DNA of 64,000 nucleotides from CAXMNX01 sp964194845 (GTDB lineage: Bacteria; Pseudomonadota; Alphaproteobacteria; Rhodobacterales; Rhodobacteraceae), in contig CAXMNX010000005.1 in the NCBI GenBank assembly GCA_964194845.1, positions 1 through 64,000 on the forward strand. Direction: 5' to 3'. Below are positions 56,746 through 64,000 of the stretch, piece by piece (within the stretch, counting starts at the first letter, position 1; each line of letters opens with the position of its first letter). Below the pieces are notes generated by a model. It had not been told where the DNA came from and made no database searches. It worked only from the letters and a program-made list of their open reading frames with translations. The position numbers and the translations under genes are program-made.

Positions 56746-57924
56746 ATGATTTTCCCCGAGCGGTTTTCGAACCTACCGGAATATGCGTTCCCGCGCCTGC
56801 GGGCTTTACTCGATGTGCATTCACCGGGTGGTGAAGTGCTGCAAATGACCATTGGCGAGCCGCGCCATGCCTATCCGGCTTTTTTGCAGGACGTGATCGC
56901 GGCGAATACCGACGGGTTCGGGAAGTATCCACCGAACGAAGGCACGCCCGAATTGTTGGATGCGATATCCGATTGGCTTGGGCGGCGTTACGGCGTGAAT
57001 GTTCCGGCTTCGCAGATCATGGCGCTGAATGGCACGCGCGAGGGTTTGTTCAATGCCGCGCTGGCTTTGTGCCCTGAATTGAAGGGCGGCAAGCGACCCG
57101 CCGTCCTGACGCCAAATCCGTTCTATCAGGTCTATGCTATCGGGGCTTTGGCCGCAGGCGCTGAACCGATCTATGTTCCTGCCACGCGCGAGACGGGCTT
57201 CCTGCCCGATTTTGCGTCGCTGCCAGTGGACGTGCTTGAACGCACCGCCATAGCCTATCTTTGTTCGCCGTCGAACCCGCAAGGCGCGGTGGCGGACCGG
57301 GCGTATTGGACCGAACTTTTGGGTCTGGCCGAGCGCCATGACTTCTGCATATTCGCCGACGAATGTTATTCCGAGGTCTGGCGTTCAGAGCCACCGGCGG
57401 GCGCGCTTCAGATCGCTAAGGAAGTCTGCGCTGATCCGGAACGGGTGCTGATTTTCCATTCGCTTTCAAAGCGATCCAACCTTCCTGGCTTGCGCTCGGG
57501 CTTTGTCGCAGGCGGGCCGGAGTGCATTTCGCGCATCCGCCAGCTTCGCGCCTATGCCGGTGCTCCGCTGCCAGATCCGCTGCAACGCGCCGCCGAAGCC
57601 GCCTGGCAGGATGAGGCGCACGTCGATGCAAGTCGCGCGCGGTATCAGGCGAAATACGACATCGCGGATGAAATCCTCGGCGGGATCGAAGGATGCGCGG
57701 CACCAGATGCCGGTTTCTTTCTTTGGCTGCCCGTCGATGACGGCGAAACGGCGGCATTGCGGCTTTGGCGGGAAACCGGCGTGCGGGTGTTGCCGGGGGA
57801 ATATCTTTCACGCGACGCAAATGGATTGAACCCAGGCAAGGGCTACATCCGCGTCGCGATGGTGGTTGAGGAACAAGAATTGCAGCGCGGGCTGACCCGG
57901 CTTCGCGACTGCTTATACACGTAA
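56746..57924 (+). CDS. Pyridoxal-phosphate aminotransferase (DapC-like)
   Basis: A 392-residue class I/II aminotransferase: GEPRHAYPAFLQDVIAANTD, CSPSNPQGAVADRAYW, DECYSEVW and PLP lysine in SLSKRSNLPGLRSGFVAGG. The GEPRH start and the ALFHSLSKRSNLPGLR-type block resemble succinyldiaminopimelate transaminase of lysine/peptidoglycan synthesis; other oxo-acid substrates are possible. Followed 12 bases later by ftsK. GAGGCAGAT precedes the ATG. Confidence 0.88.
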   Translation: MIFPERFSNLPEYAFPRLRALLDVHSPGGEVLQMTIGEPRHAYPAFLQDVIAANTDGFGKYPPNEGTPELLDAISDWLGRRYGVNVPASQIMALNGTREGLFNAALALCPELKGGKRPAVLTPNPFYQVYAIGALAAGAEPIYVPATRETGFLPDFASLPVDVLERTAIAYLCSPSNPQGAVADRAYWTELLGLAERHDFCIFADECYSEVWRSEPPAGALQIAKEVCADPERVLIFHSLSKRSNLPGLRSGFVAGGPECISRIRQLRAYAGAPLPDPLQRAAEAAWQDEAHVDASRARYQAKYDIADEILGGIEGCAAPDAGFFLWLPVDDGETAALRLWRETGVRVLPGEYLSRDANGLNPGKGYIRVAMVVEEQELQRGLTRLRDCLYT

Positions 57925-57936
57925 GGACAGGTAGGT

Positions 57937-60678
57937 ATGGCGTATCAGGCAAGGCATCGTGATCCACTTTTCGACAGTGACACGCAGGCGATCATCGAAC
58001 GCCGCGGCAAAGAACTTATCGGCCTGACGCTGCTTGGTCTGGCGGTTCTGATCGCGTTGGTCCTGGGAACCTATTCGCCGGATGACCCCAATTGGCTGAA
58101 CGCGACCGATGCCCAGGCACGCAATGTTCTTGGCCCACTTGGTGCCGCCATTGCGTCGCCGCTGTACGTCATTGCGGGTTATGGAAGCTGGGCAATTTCT
58201 GCGGTTCTGGCGGTCTGGGGGCTGCGGTTCCTTCTGCACCACGGCGCAGAACGCGCCATGTCGCGCCTGATATTCGCACCGATCGCGGTTGCGTTGGTGT
58301 CGGTCTATGCCTCGACCCACATACCCGGTGCCGGATGGACGCATTCATTTGGTTTGGGCGGGTTATTTGGCGATACCGTGCTTGGGGCCATCCTGGGCGT
58401 GCTTCCCGTCGCTGCCGGAACTGGCCTGAAGGTTATGGCGCTTGTGCTGTTTTTGGGTGCTATCGCGATGGCGGGCTTCGTTCTTGGCTTCAATCGCGAA
58501 GAGCTTTGGATTTATGCCAGGTATCTTCTGGGTGGCATGATCCTTCTTTATGCGACGCTGATGACCTTGATGGGGCGAAGCGCCAGCCAGGGTTGGCGAT
58601 TGGCGATGGAGGCGCGCACGCGTGCTTCGGACCGCAGAAGTGCCGCCGAACACCTGCCCGAGGTTGAACCGAGCGATGTGAATGCGGCCGTCTTACGGGC
58701 CACGCGTGCTTACCGCGACGCCGGGCAGGCACCGCTAAAGTCCGGGCTTTTGTCGCGATTGCCGTCGCTTCTAAGAAAGCAGTCCGAAGAACCAGTGCCG
58801 CCGTTCCTTGACGATCCCGAGACCGATCGGATCGCCGCCCGTATTGCCGATGCAGTGAAAGGCCGTGTTCGCCGCCCTGATGGGTCGCTGCGCGACGAGC
58901 CGCCCCTTCAAGCGGATGCGGCACCGCGTGCCGCGATGCTGGACGAATTTGGCGAGGTCAGCGATTTTGACGGCCTGAACTTCCGGCCAATGCCGGAGCC
59001 CGAGATTGTCGGGACCTTGCACGAGCCCGGCGGCGGCTTTCATACCAGCCGCGTTCAGAGCTACGATCCGAAACCTGTGGTGCAACACGGGGTCGCCAAG
59101 ACAACGCCCTCGCGCCGCGCCAAAAGCGAAGCAGAACCGCAGCTGAACTTTGGCGATAAGGCGGCAGAATACGAGATCCCGCCCTTAAGCCTTCTTAGCG
59201 ATCCGGTCGTAGTGGAACGGCACCATCTGTCCGATGAGGCGCTGGAGCAGAACGCGCGGATGCTTGAAAGCGTCCTGGATGACTATGGCGTCAAGGGCGA
59301 TATCGTCAGCGTTCGGCCCGGTCCGGTTGTCACCATGTATGAACTTGAGCCCGCACCGGGGTTGAAAGCGTCGCGCGTTATTGGCCTTGCCGACGATATC
59401 GCGCGGTCGATGTCCGCACTTTCTGCGCGGGTATCAACGGTGCCGGGCCGGTCAGTCATCGGGATCGAATTGCCGAATGAAAACCGCGAAAAAGTCGTGC
59501 TGCGCGAGCTTCTGTCAGGTCGCGATTATGGCGACGGCAATCAACGGCTTCCGCTGGCGCTGGGCAAAAACATCGGCGGTGACCCGGTGGTCGCCAACCT
59601 CGCCAAGATGCCGCATCTGTTGATCGCAGGGACCACAGGTTCGGGTAAATCGGTGGCGATCAACACGATGATCCTCAGCCTGCTTTATAAGCTGACCCCC
59701 GAAGAATGCCGGATGATCATGATTGATCCGAAAATGCTGGAACTCAGCGTCTACGACGGCATCCCGCACCTTCTTTCACCCGTTGTGACCGATCCTAAAA
59801 AAGCGGTTGTTGCGCTGAAATGGGTCGTGGGCGAGATGGAAGATCGTTATCGCCGCATGTCGAAAATGGGCGTCCGCAACATCGAAGGTTTTAACGGCCG
59901 GGTTCGCGACGCGCTGAAGAAGGGCGAGCTGTTCAGCCGCACAGTTCAGACCGGTTTTGATGATCAAACCGGCGAGCCGATCTTTGAAACCGAAGAGATT
60001 GCACCCGAAACCCTGCCCTATATCGTCGTCGTCGTCGACGAGATGGCCGATCTTATGATGGTTGCGGGCAAGGAGATTGAAGCCTGCATCCAGCGCCTGG
60101 CGCAAATGGCGCGGGCATCCGGCATTCACCTGATCATGGCCACACAGCGCCCGTCGGTCGATGTGATCACCGGCACGATCAAGGCCAATTTCCCGACGCG
60201 GATCAGCTTTCATGTGACCTCGAAAATAGACAGTCGCACGATCCTGGGCGAAATGGGTGCCGAACAGCTTTTGGGTATGGGCGACATGCTTTACATGGCG
60301 GGTGGCGCCAAAATTACCCGCGTTCACGGCCCCTTTGTCAGCGACGAAGAAGTCGAAGAGATTGTCAATCACCTCAAGTCCTTCGGCGCGCCCGAGTATG
60401 TCTCGGATGTTCAGGAAGGGTCGAGCGATATGGGCGACAGCGACATTGATCTGGTGCTTGGTCTTGGCGGCAACACGTCGGGCGAGGACGCGCTTTATGA
60501 TCAGGCGGTTCAGATCGTGATCCGAGACAGGAAATGTTCAACGTCCTATATCCAGCGCAAACTTGCCATCGGCTACAACAAAGCCGCGCGGCTGGTTGAG
60601 CAGATGGAGGATAGCGGCCTGGTCAGTGCTGCCAACCATGTAGGAAAACGCGAGATTCTAGTGCCGGAGCAGGGGTAA
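57937..60678 (+). CDS. ftsK: DNA translocase FtsK
   Basis: A 913-residue protein: an N-terminal membrane part with about four helices (residues 20-200), a linker, the RecA-like motor with Walker [16 protein letters not shown] and a Walker B-type [19 protein letters not shown] and the C-terminal gamma winged helix ([20 protein letters not shown]). It pumps chromosome ends to the septum and activates XerCD at dif. AGGACAGGTAGGT precedes the ATG. A 12-bp perfect hairpin follows. Confidence 0.97.
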   Translation: MAYQARHRDPLFDSDTQAIIERRGKELIGLTLLGLAVLIALVLGTYSPDDPNWLNATDAQARNVLGPLGAAIASPLYVIAGYGSWAISAVLAVWGLRFLLHHGAERAMSRLIFAPIAVALVSVYASTHIPGAGWTHSFGLGGLFGDTVLGAILGVLPVAAGTGLKVMALVLFLGAIAMAGFVLGFNREELWIYARYLLGGMILLYATLMTLMGRSASQGWRLAMEARTRASDRRSAAEHLPEVEPSDVNAAVLRATRAYRDAGQAPLKSGLLSRLPSLLRKQSEEPVPPFLDDPETDRIAARIADAVKGRVRRPDGSLRDEPPLQADAAPRAAMLDEFGEVSDFDGLNFRPMPEPEIVGTLHEPGGGFHTSRVQSYDPKPVVQHGVAKTTPSRRAKSEAEPQLNFGDKAAEYEIPPLSLLSDPVVVERHHLSDEALEQNARMLESVLDDYGVKGDIVSVRPGPVVTMYELEPAPGLKASRVIGLADDIARSMSALSARVSTVPGRSVIGIELPNENREKVVLRELLSGRDYGDGNQRLPLALGKNIGGDPVVANLAKMPHLLIAGTTGSGKSVAINTMILSLLYKLTPEECRMIMIDPKMLELSVYDGIPHLLSPVVTDPKKAVVALKWVVGEMEDRYRRMSKMGVRNIEGFNGRVRDALKKGELFSRTVQTGFDDQTGEPIFETEEIAPETLPYIVVVVDEMADLMMVAGKEIEACIQRLAQMARASGIHLIMATQRPSVDVITGTIKANFPTRISFHVTSKIDSRTILGEMGAEQLLGMGDMLYMAGGAKITRVHGPFVSDEEVEEIVNHLKSFGAPEYVSDVQEGSSDMGDSDIDLVLGLGGNTSGEDALYDQAVQIVIRDRKCSTSYIQRKLAIGYNKAARLVEQMEDSGLVSAANHVGKREILVPEQG

Positions 60679-60685
60679 GCTTCAC

Positions 60686-60719
60686 GCGCGTGCCAGCAAA
60701 CCTCACCGCTGGCACGCGC
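60686..60719 (+). terminator. Hairpin downstream of ftsK
   Basis: GCGCGTGCCAGC pairs perfectly with GCTGGCACGCGC around a 10-base loop, 7 bases after the ftsK stop. Only AGTTTC follows, so it may be a terminator lacking a strong T run. Confidence 0.6.
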
Positions 60720-60824
60720 AGTTTCGCCGATGATAGCAGCTTGCAAGCCAATGTTATTGCCTAGCCGTGGTCCCAGACCCCATATGCGCCTATAGCCAAC
60801 GCAAAGACTGATTAGGTAATGGGT

Positions 60825-61433
60825 ATGAACCGAAGAGCATTCTTGATGGCAGCAGGTGCTGCATTTGCGGCGCAACCGGCCTTCGCCGAACAATTGTCGC
60901 TGAACTCAATCTCGCAATATCTGAATGATATTCAGACGGCCGAGGCTGATTTCACGCAAGTGAACCACGACGGGACACTTTCCACCGGCAAGTTCATGCT
61001 GCACCGGCCCGGGCGGATGCGGTTCGAATATAATCCGCCCGAAAAGCTACTGGTGATGGCAGGCGGTAGCCAGATTGCCATATTTGACGGAAAGTCGAAT
61101 GTGCAGCACGCCGAAAAATATCCGCTGAAGCAGACGCCGCTTAATTTAATCCTTGAACGACAGGTCAATCTCGCCGCGCGCAATATGGTTGTCGGGCACG
61201 ATTACGACGGAACGGCCACCACCGTCGTGGCCCAAGACCCCAAGCACCCGGAATATGGCACAATCGCGCTGAAGTTTACCGGCAACCCGGTCGAACTGCG
61301 CCAATGGATCGTGACGGATGGTCAAGGCGCGCGCACAACTGTCATCCTGGGCGAATTGGACAAGGGCGTCCGGCTTGCGCCGCACCTGTTCAGTATAGTC
61401 AACGAAGAAAACAGTCGCAGTCGCAACCGGTAG
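60825..61433 (+). CDS. lolA: Outer-membrane lipoprotein carrier LolA
   Basis: A 202-residue periplasmic chaperone: a signal peptide of twin-arginine shape (NRRAFLMAAGAAFAAQPAFA), then TAEADFTQVNHDGTLSTGKF, MLHRPGRMRFEY, and the unclosed beta-barrel pattern. It ferries lipoproteins from LolCDE to the outer membrane. The ATG at 60825 is used because AGG sits 8 bases upstream; the ATG at 60819 would put it too close. Confidence 0.92.
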   Translation: MNRRAFLMAAGAAFAAQPAFAEQLSLNSISQYLNDIQTAEADFTQVNHDGTLSTGKFMLHRPGRMRFEYNPPEKLLVMAGGSQIAIFDGKSNVQHAEKYPLKQTPLNLILERQVNLAARNMVVGHDYDGTATTVVAQDPKHPEYGTIALKFTGNPVELRQWIVTDGQGARTTVILGELDKGVRLAPHLFSIVNEENSRSRNR

Positions 61434-61439
61434 GCTGCC

Positions 61440-62024
61440 CTAAACGAACCCGCAGGAACGCAGTTGCGCGTCGTAAAGCACGGCGCGTTCCGCGACCTCG
61501 CGCGACACTTTCAACAGCCAGTCCTTTCTGCGGTAGCTTCCCCTGCTATAGCCGGTGCGGCCTTCGTGATAGGCAAGGTACTGGTGCTGAGTGTCTGACA
61601 GTGCGATGCCAAGCGTTTCCTGCGTTTCGGCAAAATACCAACCCATGAAATCGGTCGCGTCGCGGATATCGTCGCGCCGCGCGCCGCGCCCGCCGGTTGC
61701 ACGCTGATATTCTTTCCAGGTGCCATCCAGCGCCTGACTGTAGCCATAGGCCGATGATTGCCGGCCCATGGGAATGACCCCGAGCGAATACTGAACCGGC
61801 GTCCGGGCATTTCCGACGAACTTTGATTCCTGATAGATCGTTGCCATCTGAACCGCCACCGGCACCCCCCACCGGCCTCGGGCGCGTTGCATGGCGGAAA
61901 GATAATTCGGCCGCTGCTTCACAATGGAACAAGCGTCATTCAGATTTCGGGGCGCAGAATAATTGCTGCTGCCGCAGGCCGCGACAAACAACAATAATAT
62001 CAATGCGCGAAGGCGTCTGCTCAT
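61440..62024 (-). CDS. Lytic transglycosylase-like lipoprotein (SLT family 1)
   Basis: A 194-residue protein with a lipoprotein signal (LILLLFVAACGSS), then an SLT fold: catalytic Glu in ATIYQESKFVGN, the GLMQ-like AYGYSQAL, and YLAYHEGRTGYSRG. It is expected to cleave peptidoglycan between MurNAc and GlcNAc at the outer envelope. Convergent with lolA. Confidence 0.9.
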   Translation of the reverse strand: MSRRLRALILLLFVAACGSSNYSAPRNLNDACSIVKQRPNYLSAMQRARGRWGVPVAVQMATIYQESKFVGNARTPVQYSLGVIPMGRQSSAYGYSQALDGTWKEYQRATGGRGARRDDIRDATDFMGWYFAETQETLGIALSDTQHQYLAYHEGRTGYSRGSYRRKDWLLKVSREVAERAVLYDAQLRSCGFV

Positions 62025-62096
62025 GCCTCAATCGCTTTCTTGTTTTTTTGCAGCTTACCCCAAGCTCGCCCAAGCTCAAATGAAGAAATTTGCTTT

Positions 62097-62382
62097 CTAA
62101 ATCACAAAGACGAGGATCAGCGGCAGAATGCCAACGCCCGGAAGTGTGGAAATGACCACCAGACCGGCAACCGCTTCCGCGTCGGCACCGTATTATTCGG
62201 CCAAAAGATAGGATGTCACGGCGTATCCAAGTCCGGCGTCGCCATACGCGAAAAGCGCAAGCGGCAAGCCGAACAATGGCCCAAAGTGCGAGAGTGATGG
62301 CCCCGTAGGCCGCAATTGTTGCGGGCGATACGGCAGAAAGCGCTGCGGGTTCGATCTCGGCCACTGTCAGGACGACGTTCAC
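62097..62382 (-). pseudogene. Decayed AEC-family (auxin efflux carrier-like) transporter
   Basis: On the minus strand the remains read MNVVLTVAEI, a stretch AALSAVSPATIAAYGAITLA, then after a frame change LFGLPLALFAYGDAGLGYAV TSYLLAE, an in-frame TAA at 62193-62195, and YGADAEAVAGLVVISTLPGV GILPLILVFVI. The last two pieces are the C-terminal membrane helices of an AEC transporter; roughly 200 middle residues are gone. Three kinds of damage (deletion, frameshift, nonsense) make this a true pseudogene. Confidence 0.72.
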
Positions 62383-62462
62383 AGTCTGTTTCCCCGATTT
62401 AATCCCAAATTCATCGACATAGCAGCGGTCGCGGCGTTATACCGTATCGCAGGGGGTTTGTT

Positions 62463-62789
62463 ATGTTCAAGACGCGTGCGAAATACGCTCTGGGTCAAGT
62501 TGTGCGCCACCGCAAACATCCGTTTCGCGGCGTCGTCTTTGACGTGGATGCCATGTTCTCCAATTCAGATGAGTGGTACGAGGCTATTCCCGAGGACAGC
62601 CGTCCTAAGAAAGAGCAGCCGTTTTACCATCTGCTGGCCGAAAATGACCAAAGCTATTACGTGGCTTATGTGTCCGAGCAGAATCTGGTTGCGGATTATT
62701 CGGGTGAACCGATCGATCACCCGGATCTGCCTGAATTCTTTGGTGATTTCGACGATGGACGCTATCCGCTTTACGTGCAGATGAACTAG
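62463..62789 (+). CDS. hspQ: Heat shock protein HspQ
   Basis: A 108-residue protein with the hemimethylated-DNA-binding (YccV) fold: AKYALGQVVRHRKHPFRGVV FDVD, then QPFYHLLAENDQSYYVAYVSEQNL and the IDHPDLPEFF tail. In E. coli HspQ binds DnaA and is a modulator of the Lon protease. AGGGGG precedes the ATG. Convergent with the gamma-glutamyltransferase. Confidence 0.94.
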   Translation: MFKTRAKYALGQVVRHRKHPFRGVVFDVDAMFSNSDEWYEAIPEDSRPKKEQPFYHLLAENDQSYYVAYVSEQNLVADYSGEPIDHPDLPEFFGDFDDGRYPLYVQMN

Positions 62790-62827
62790 CGGGCGGGCGA
62801 ATTTCGCGCCGCCAGAGCCAGGTCAGA

Positions 62828-64000
62828 TCAATATCCCAACGCGATTCCGTCCTTTCGGGGGTCCGAGCCGCCGATCAGTGTTCCGGCATTGCTGTCGATG
62901 CGAATTGCCTGAGCGCCACCGATGGGTCGGCGCGGTGTGATCACATCGTGACCGAGGGCTGACAGGGCTTGGATCGTCTCGGGTAAAACGCCGTTCTCGA
63001 CCTTCAATTTGCCCGAGATTGGATCGGCGAAAACCCGGGGGGCGTCGATGGCTTCCTGCAAGTCCATCCCGAAATCAATGAGATTTGACAACAGATGAGC
63101 GTGGCCGGTGGCCTGGTATTGTCCGCCCATCACGCCAAATGTCATGTCTATACGGCCATTGTCGCGCGTCATCGCCGGGATGATCGTGTGCATCGGGCGC
63201 TTGCCAGGGCCGGCCTCGTTGGGATGGCCCGGGATCAGATTGAAACCCGAACCGCGGTTGTGAAAAAGCACGCCGTATTTCGGGCTTGCGATGCCTGCGC
63301 CGAAAGCGGCAAAAATCGAATAGATCAGGCTGACGGCCATGCCATCCCTATCGACCGTCGTAATCAGAATTGTGTCCTTGTGAACGGCTTCGGTCAGTGG
63401 TGCGGATGCGCGAATGGCGCGGTTGGGATCAATCAATCCGGCGAGCGCGCGCGCGGTGTCACCCGACAGCATATGATCGAGACGACGAACATGATCGGGA
63501 TCGGCAAGGAACCGGTTTCGCGCATCATAGGCAAGTTTGGTCGCTTCGGCTTCCAGGTGAAATCGCTCGGAACCGCCCGGGTCCATCGCGGCCAGATCGA
63601 AATTCTCAAGGATCCGCGCAAGCAGAATTGCGGTGGCACCCTGCCCGTTCGGGGGGTGTTCCAGGAATTCCACTCCGCGATAGTTGCCGCTTATGGGCGT
63701 GCTCCAGGTGGCCTCGGTCGCTGCAAGATCATCCGCCGTGTGCGGGGCGCCAATTTCGGCAAGTGCGGCCAGCATGTCGTCGGCAATCTCGCCTTCATAG
63801 AACGCCGACCGACCATCGCGAGCGATCAGACGCAACGCATCGGCCTGTGCCGGACTGGCATATTTCTCGCCCTCGGCGTATGCCCGCCCCGCGCTTAGAT
63901 AGTGGGTCCGCGCGTGGCCTTTGAGGTGGGCATCGACCGGCGCGATATCAAAGGCAACGCGCGGTGCGATCGGCACGCCCGCGTCAAAATATCTGATCGC
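62828..64000 (-). CDS. ggt: Gamma-glutamyltransferase family protein, 5' end beyond window
   Basis: About 390 residues of a longer protein; the frame is open to the right edge (AIRYFDAGVPIAPRVAFD). The autocleavage Thr lies in DTILITTVDRDGMAVSLIYS, followed by FHNRGSGFNLIPGHPNEAGP GKRPMHTIIPAM, typical of the YwrD-like group. It transfers or hydrolyses gamma-glutamyl groups (glutathione). The N-terminal part is missing only because of the window. Confidence 0.92.
   Translation of the reverse strand, partial: AIRYFDAGVPIAPRVAFDIAPVDAHLKGHARTHYLSAGRAYAEGEKYASPAQADALRLIARDGRSAFYEGEIADDMLAALAEIGAPHTADDLAATEATWSTPISGNYRGVEFLEHPPNGQGATAILLARILENFDLAAMDPGGSERFHLEAEATKLAYDARNRFLADPDHVRRLDHMLSGDTARALAGLIDPNRAIRASAPLTEAVHKDTILITTVDRDGMAVSLIYSIFAAFGAGIASPKYGVLFHNRGSGFNLIPGHPNEAGPGKRPMHTIIPAMTRDNGRIDMTFGVMGGQYQATGHAHLLSNLIDFGMDLQEAIDAPRVFADPISGKLKVENGVLPETIQALSALGHDVITPRRPIGGAQAIRIDSNAGTLIGGSDPRKDGIALGY

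Overview
This window reads as a chromosomal segment of a marine-type alphaproteobacterium of the order Rhodobacterales (Rhodobacteraceae/Roseobacter group). The call rests on gene content and order: COQ9, a TrcR/DUF1013 regulator, dnaX-ybaB-recR, an F1-only ATP synthase operon (atpHAGDC), a GT14/DUF5928 glycosyltransferase facing a sulfotransferase, a hisC-tyrC pair, a thioredoxin/YbbN-LON-Trm112 run, and dense packing with ATGA/GTGA stop-start overlaps. No phage, integrase, insertion sequence, tRNA or CRISPR array was seen. The genus cannot be named from this.

Layout. 1-4.6 kb: 3' part of an Lrp regulator, rpsU (with promoter and terminator), COQ9, a quinone oxidoreductase, a frameshifted RNase T2, TrcR and a LysR stub. 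4.6-12.1 kb: a sulfotransferase, DUF4389, the recR/ybaB/dnaX block (leftward), a tyrosine phosphatase with a small membrane protein, rsgA, the SRP RNA and an AraC regulator. 12.1-18.8 kb: CpdB, NudC, an SRPBCC protein, the sulfotransferase/GT14 pair and a HIT protein. 18.8-30 kb: an NDUFS6-like zinc finger, two tandem orphan peptide-binding proteins, pheA, a membrane-anchored cytochrome c and a full YejABEF peptide importer. 30-38.4 kb: hisC-tyrC-extensin, DUF2125, a gamma-glutamylcyclotransferase and a proton-channel pair (MotA/ExbB-like plus MotB/OmpA-like with a very long coiled coil). 38.4-48 kb: clpA, gloB, a methyltransferase and atpHAGDC. 48-55 kb: xth, a four-gene FAD-oxidoreductase/unknown operon, ybbN-LON-Trm112 and a ubiH-family hydroxylase. 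55-64 kb: amidase, DapC-like aminotransferase, ftsK, lolA, a lytic transglycosylase, a decayed AEC transporter, hspQ and a partial gamma-glutamyltransferase.

Most genes are housekeeping. pheA, tyrC and hisC together cover the ends of Phe/Tyr/His synthesis. COQ9 and the UbiH-family protein belong to ubiquinone synthesis. LolA, FtsK, the lytic transglycosylase, the extensin-like lipoprotein and the motor pair act at the cell envelope. YejABEF, two further peptide-binding proteins, an amidase and a gamma-glutamyltransferase suggest peptide scavenging.

The parts that ordinary annotation does not explain are: (i) the two-gene proton-motor pair at 34.4-37.8 kb; (ii) three copies of a 110-bp imperfect palindrome with a fixed length and internal hairpin; (iii) a recurrent intergenic element (GC hairpin plus a GTATTTTTG-like tail) in four places; (iv) recR, which appears to start at CTG; (v) the four-gene unknown operon at 48.8-52 kb; (vi) a stack of strong hairpins at 38.5 kb; and (vii) several decayed genes (RNase T2, LysR, AEC). 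No stretch over 300 bases lacks a gene.
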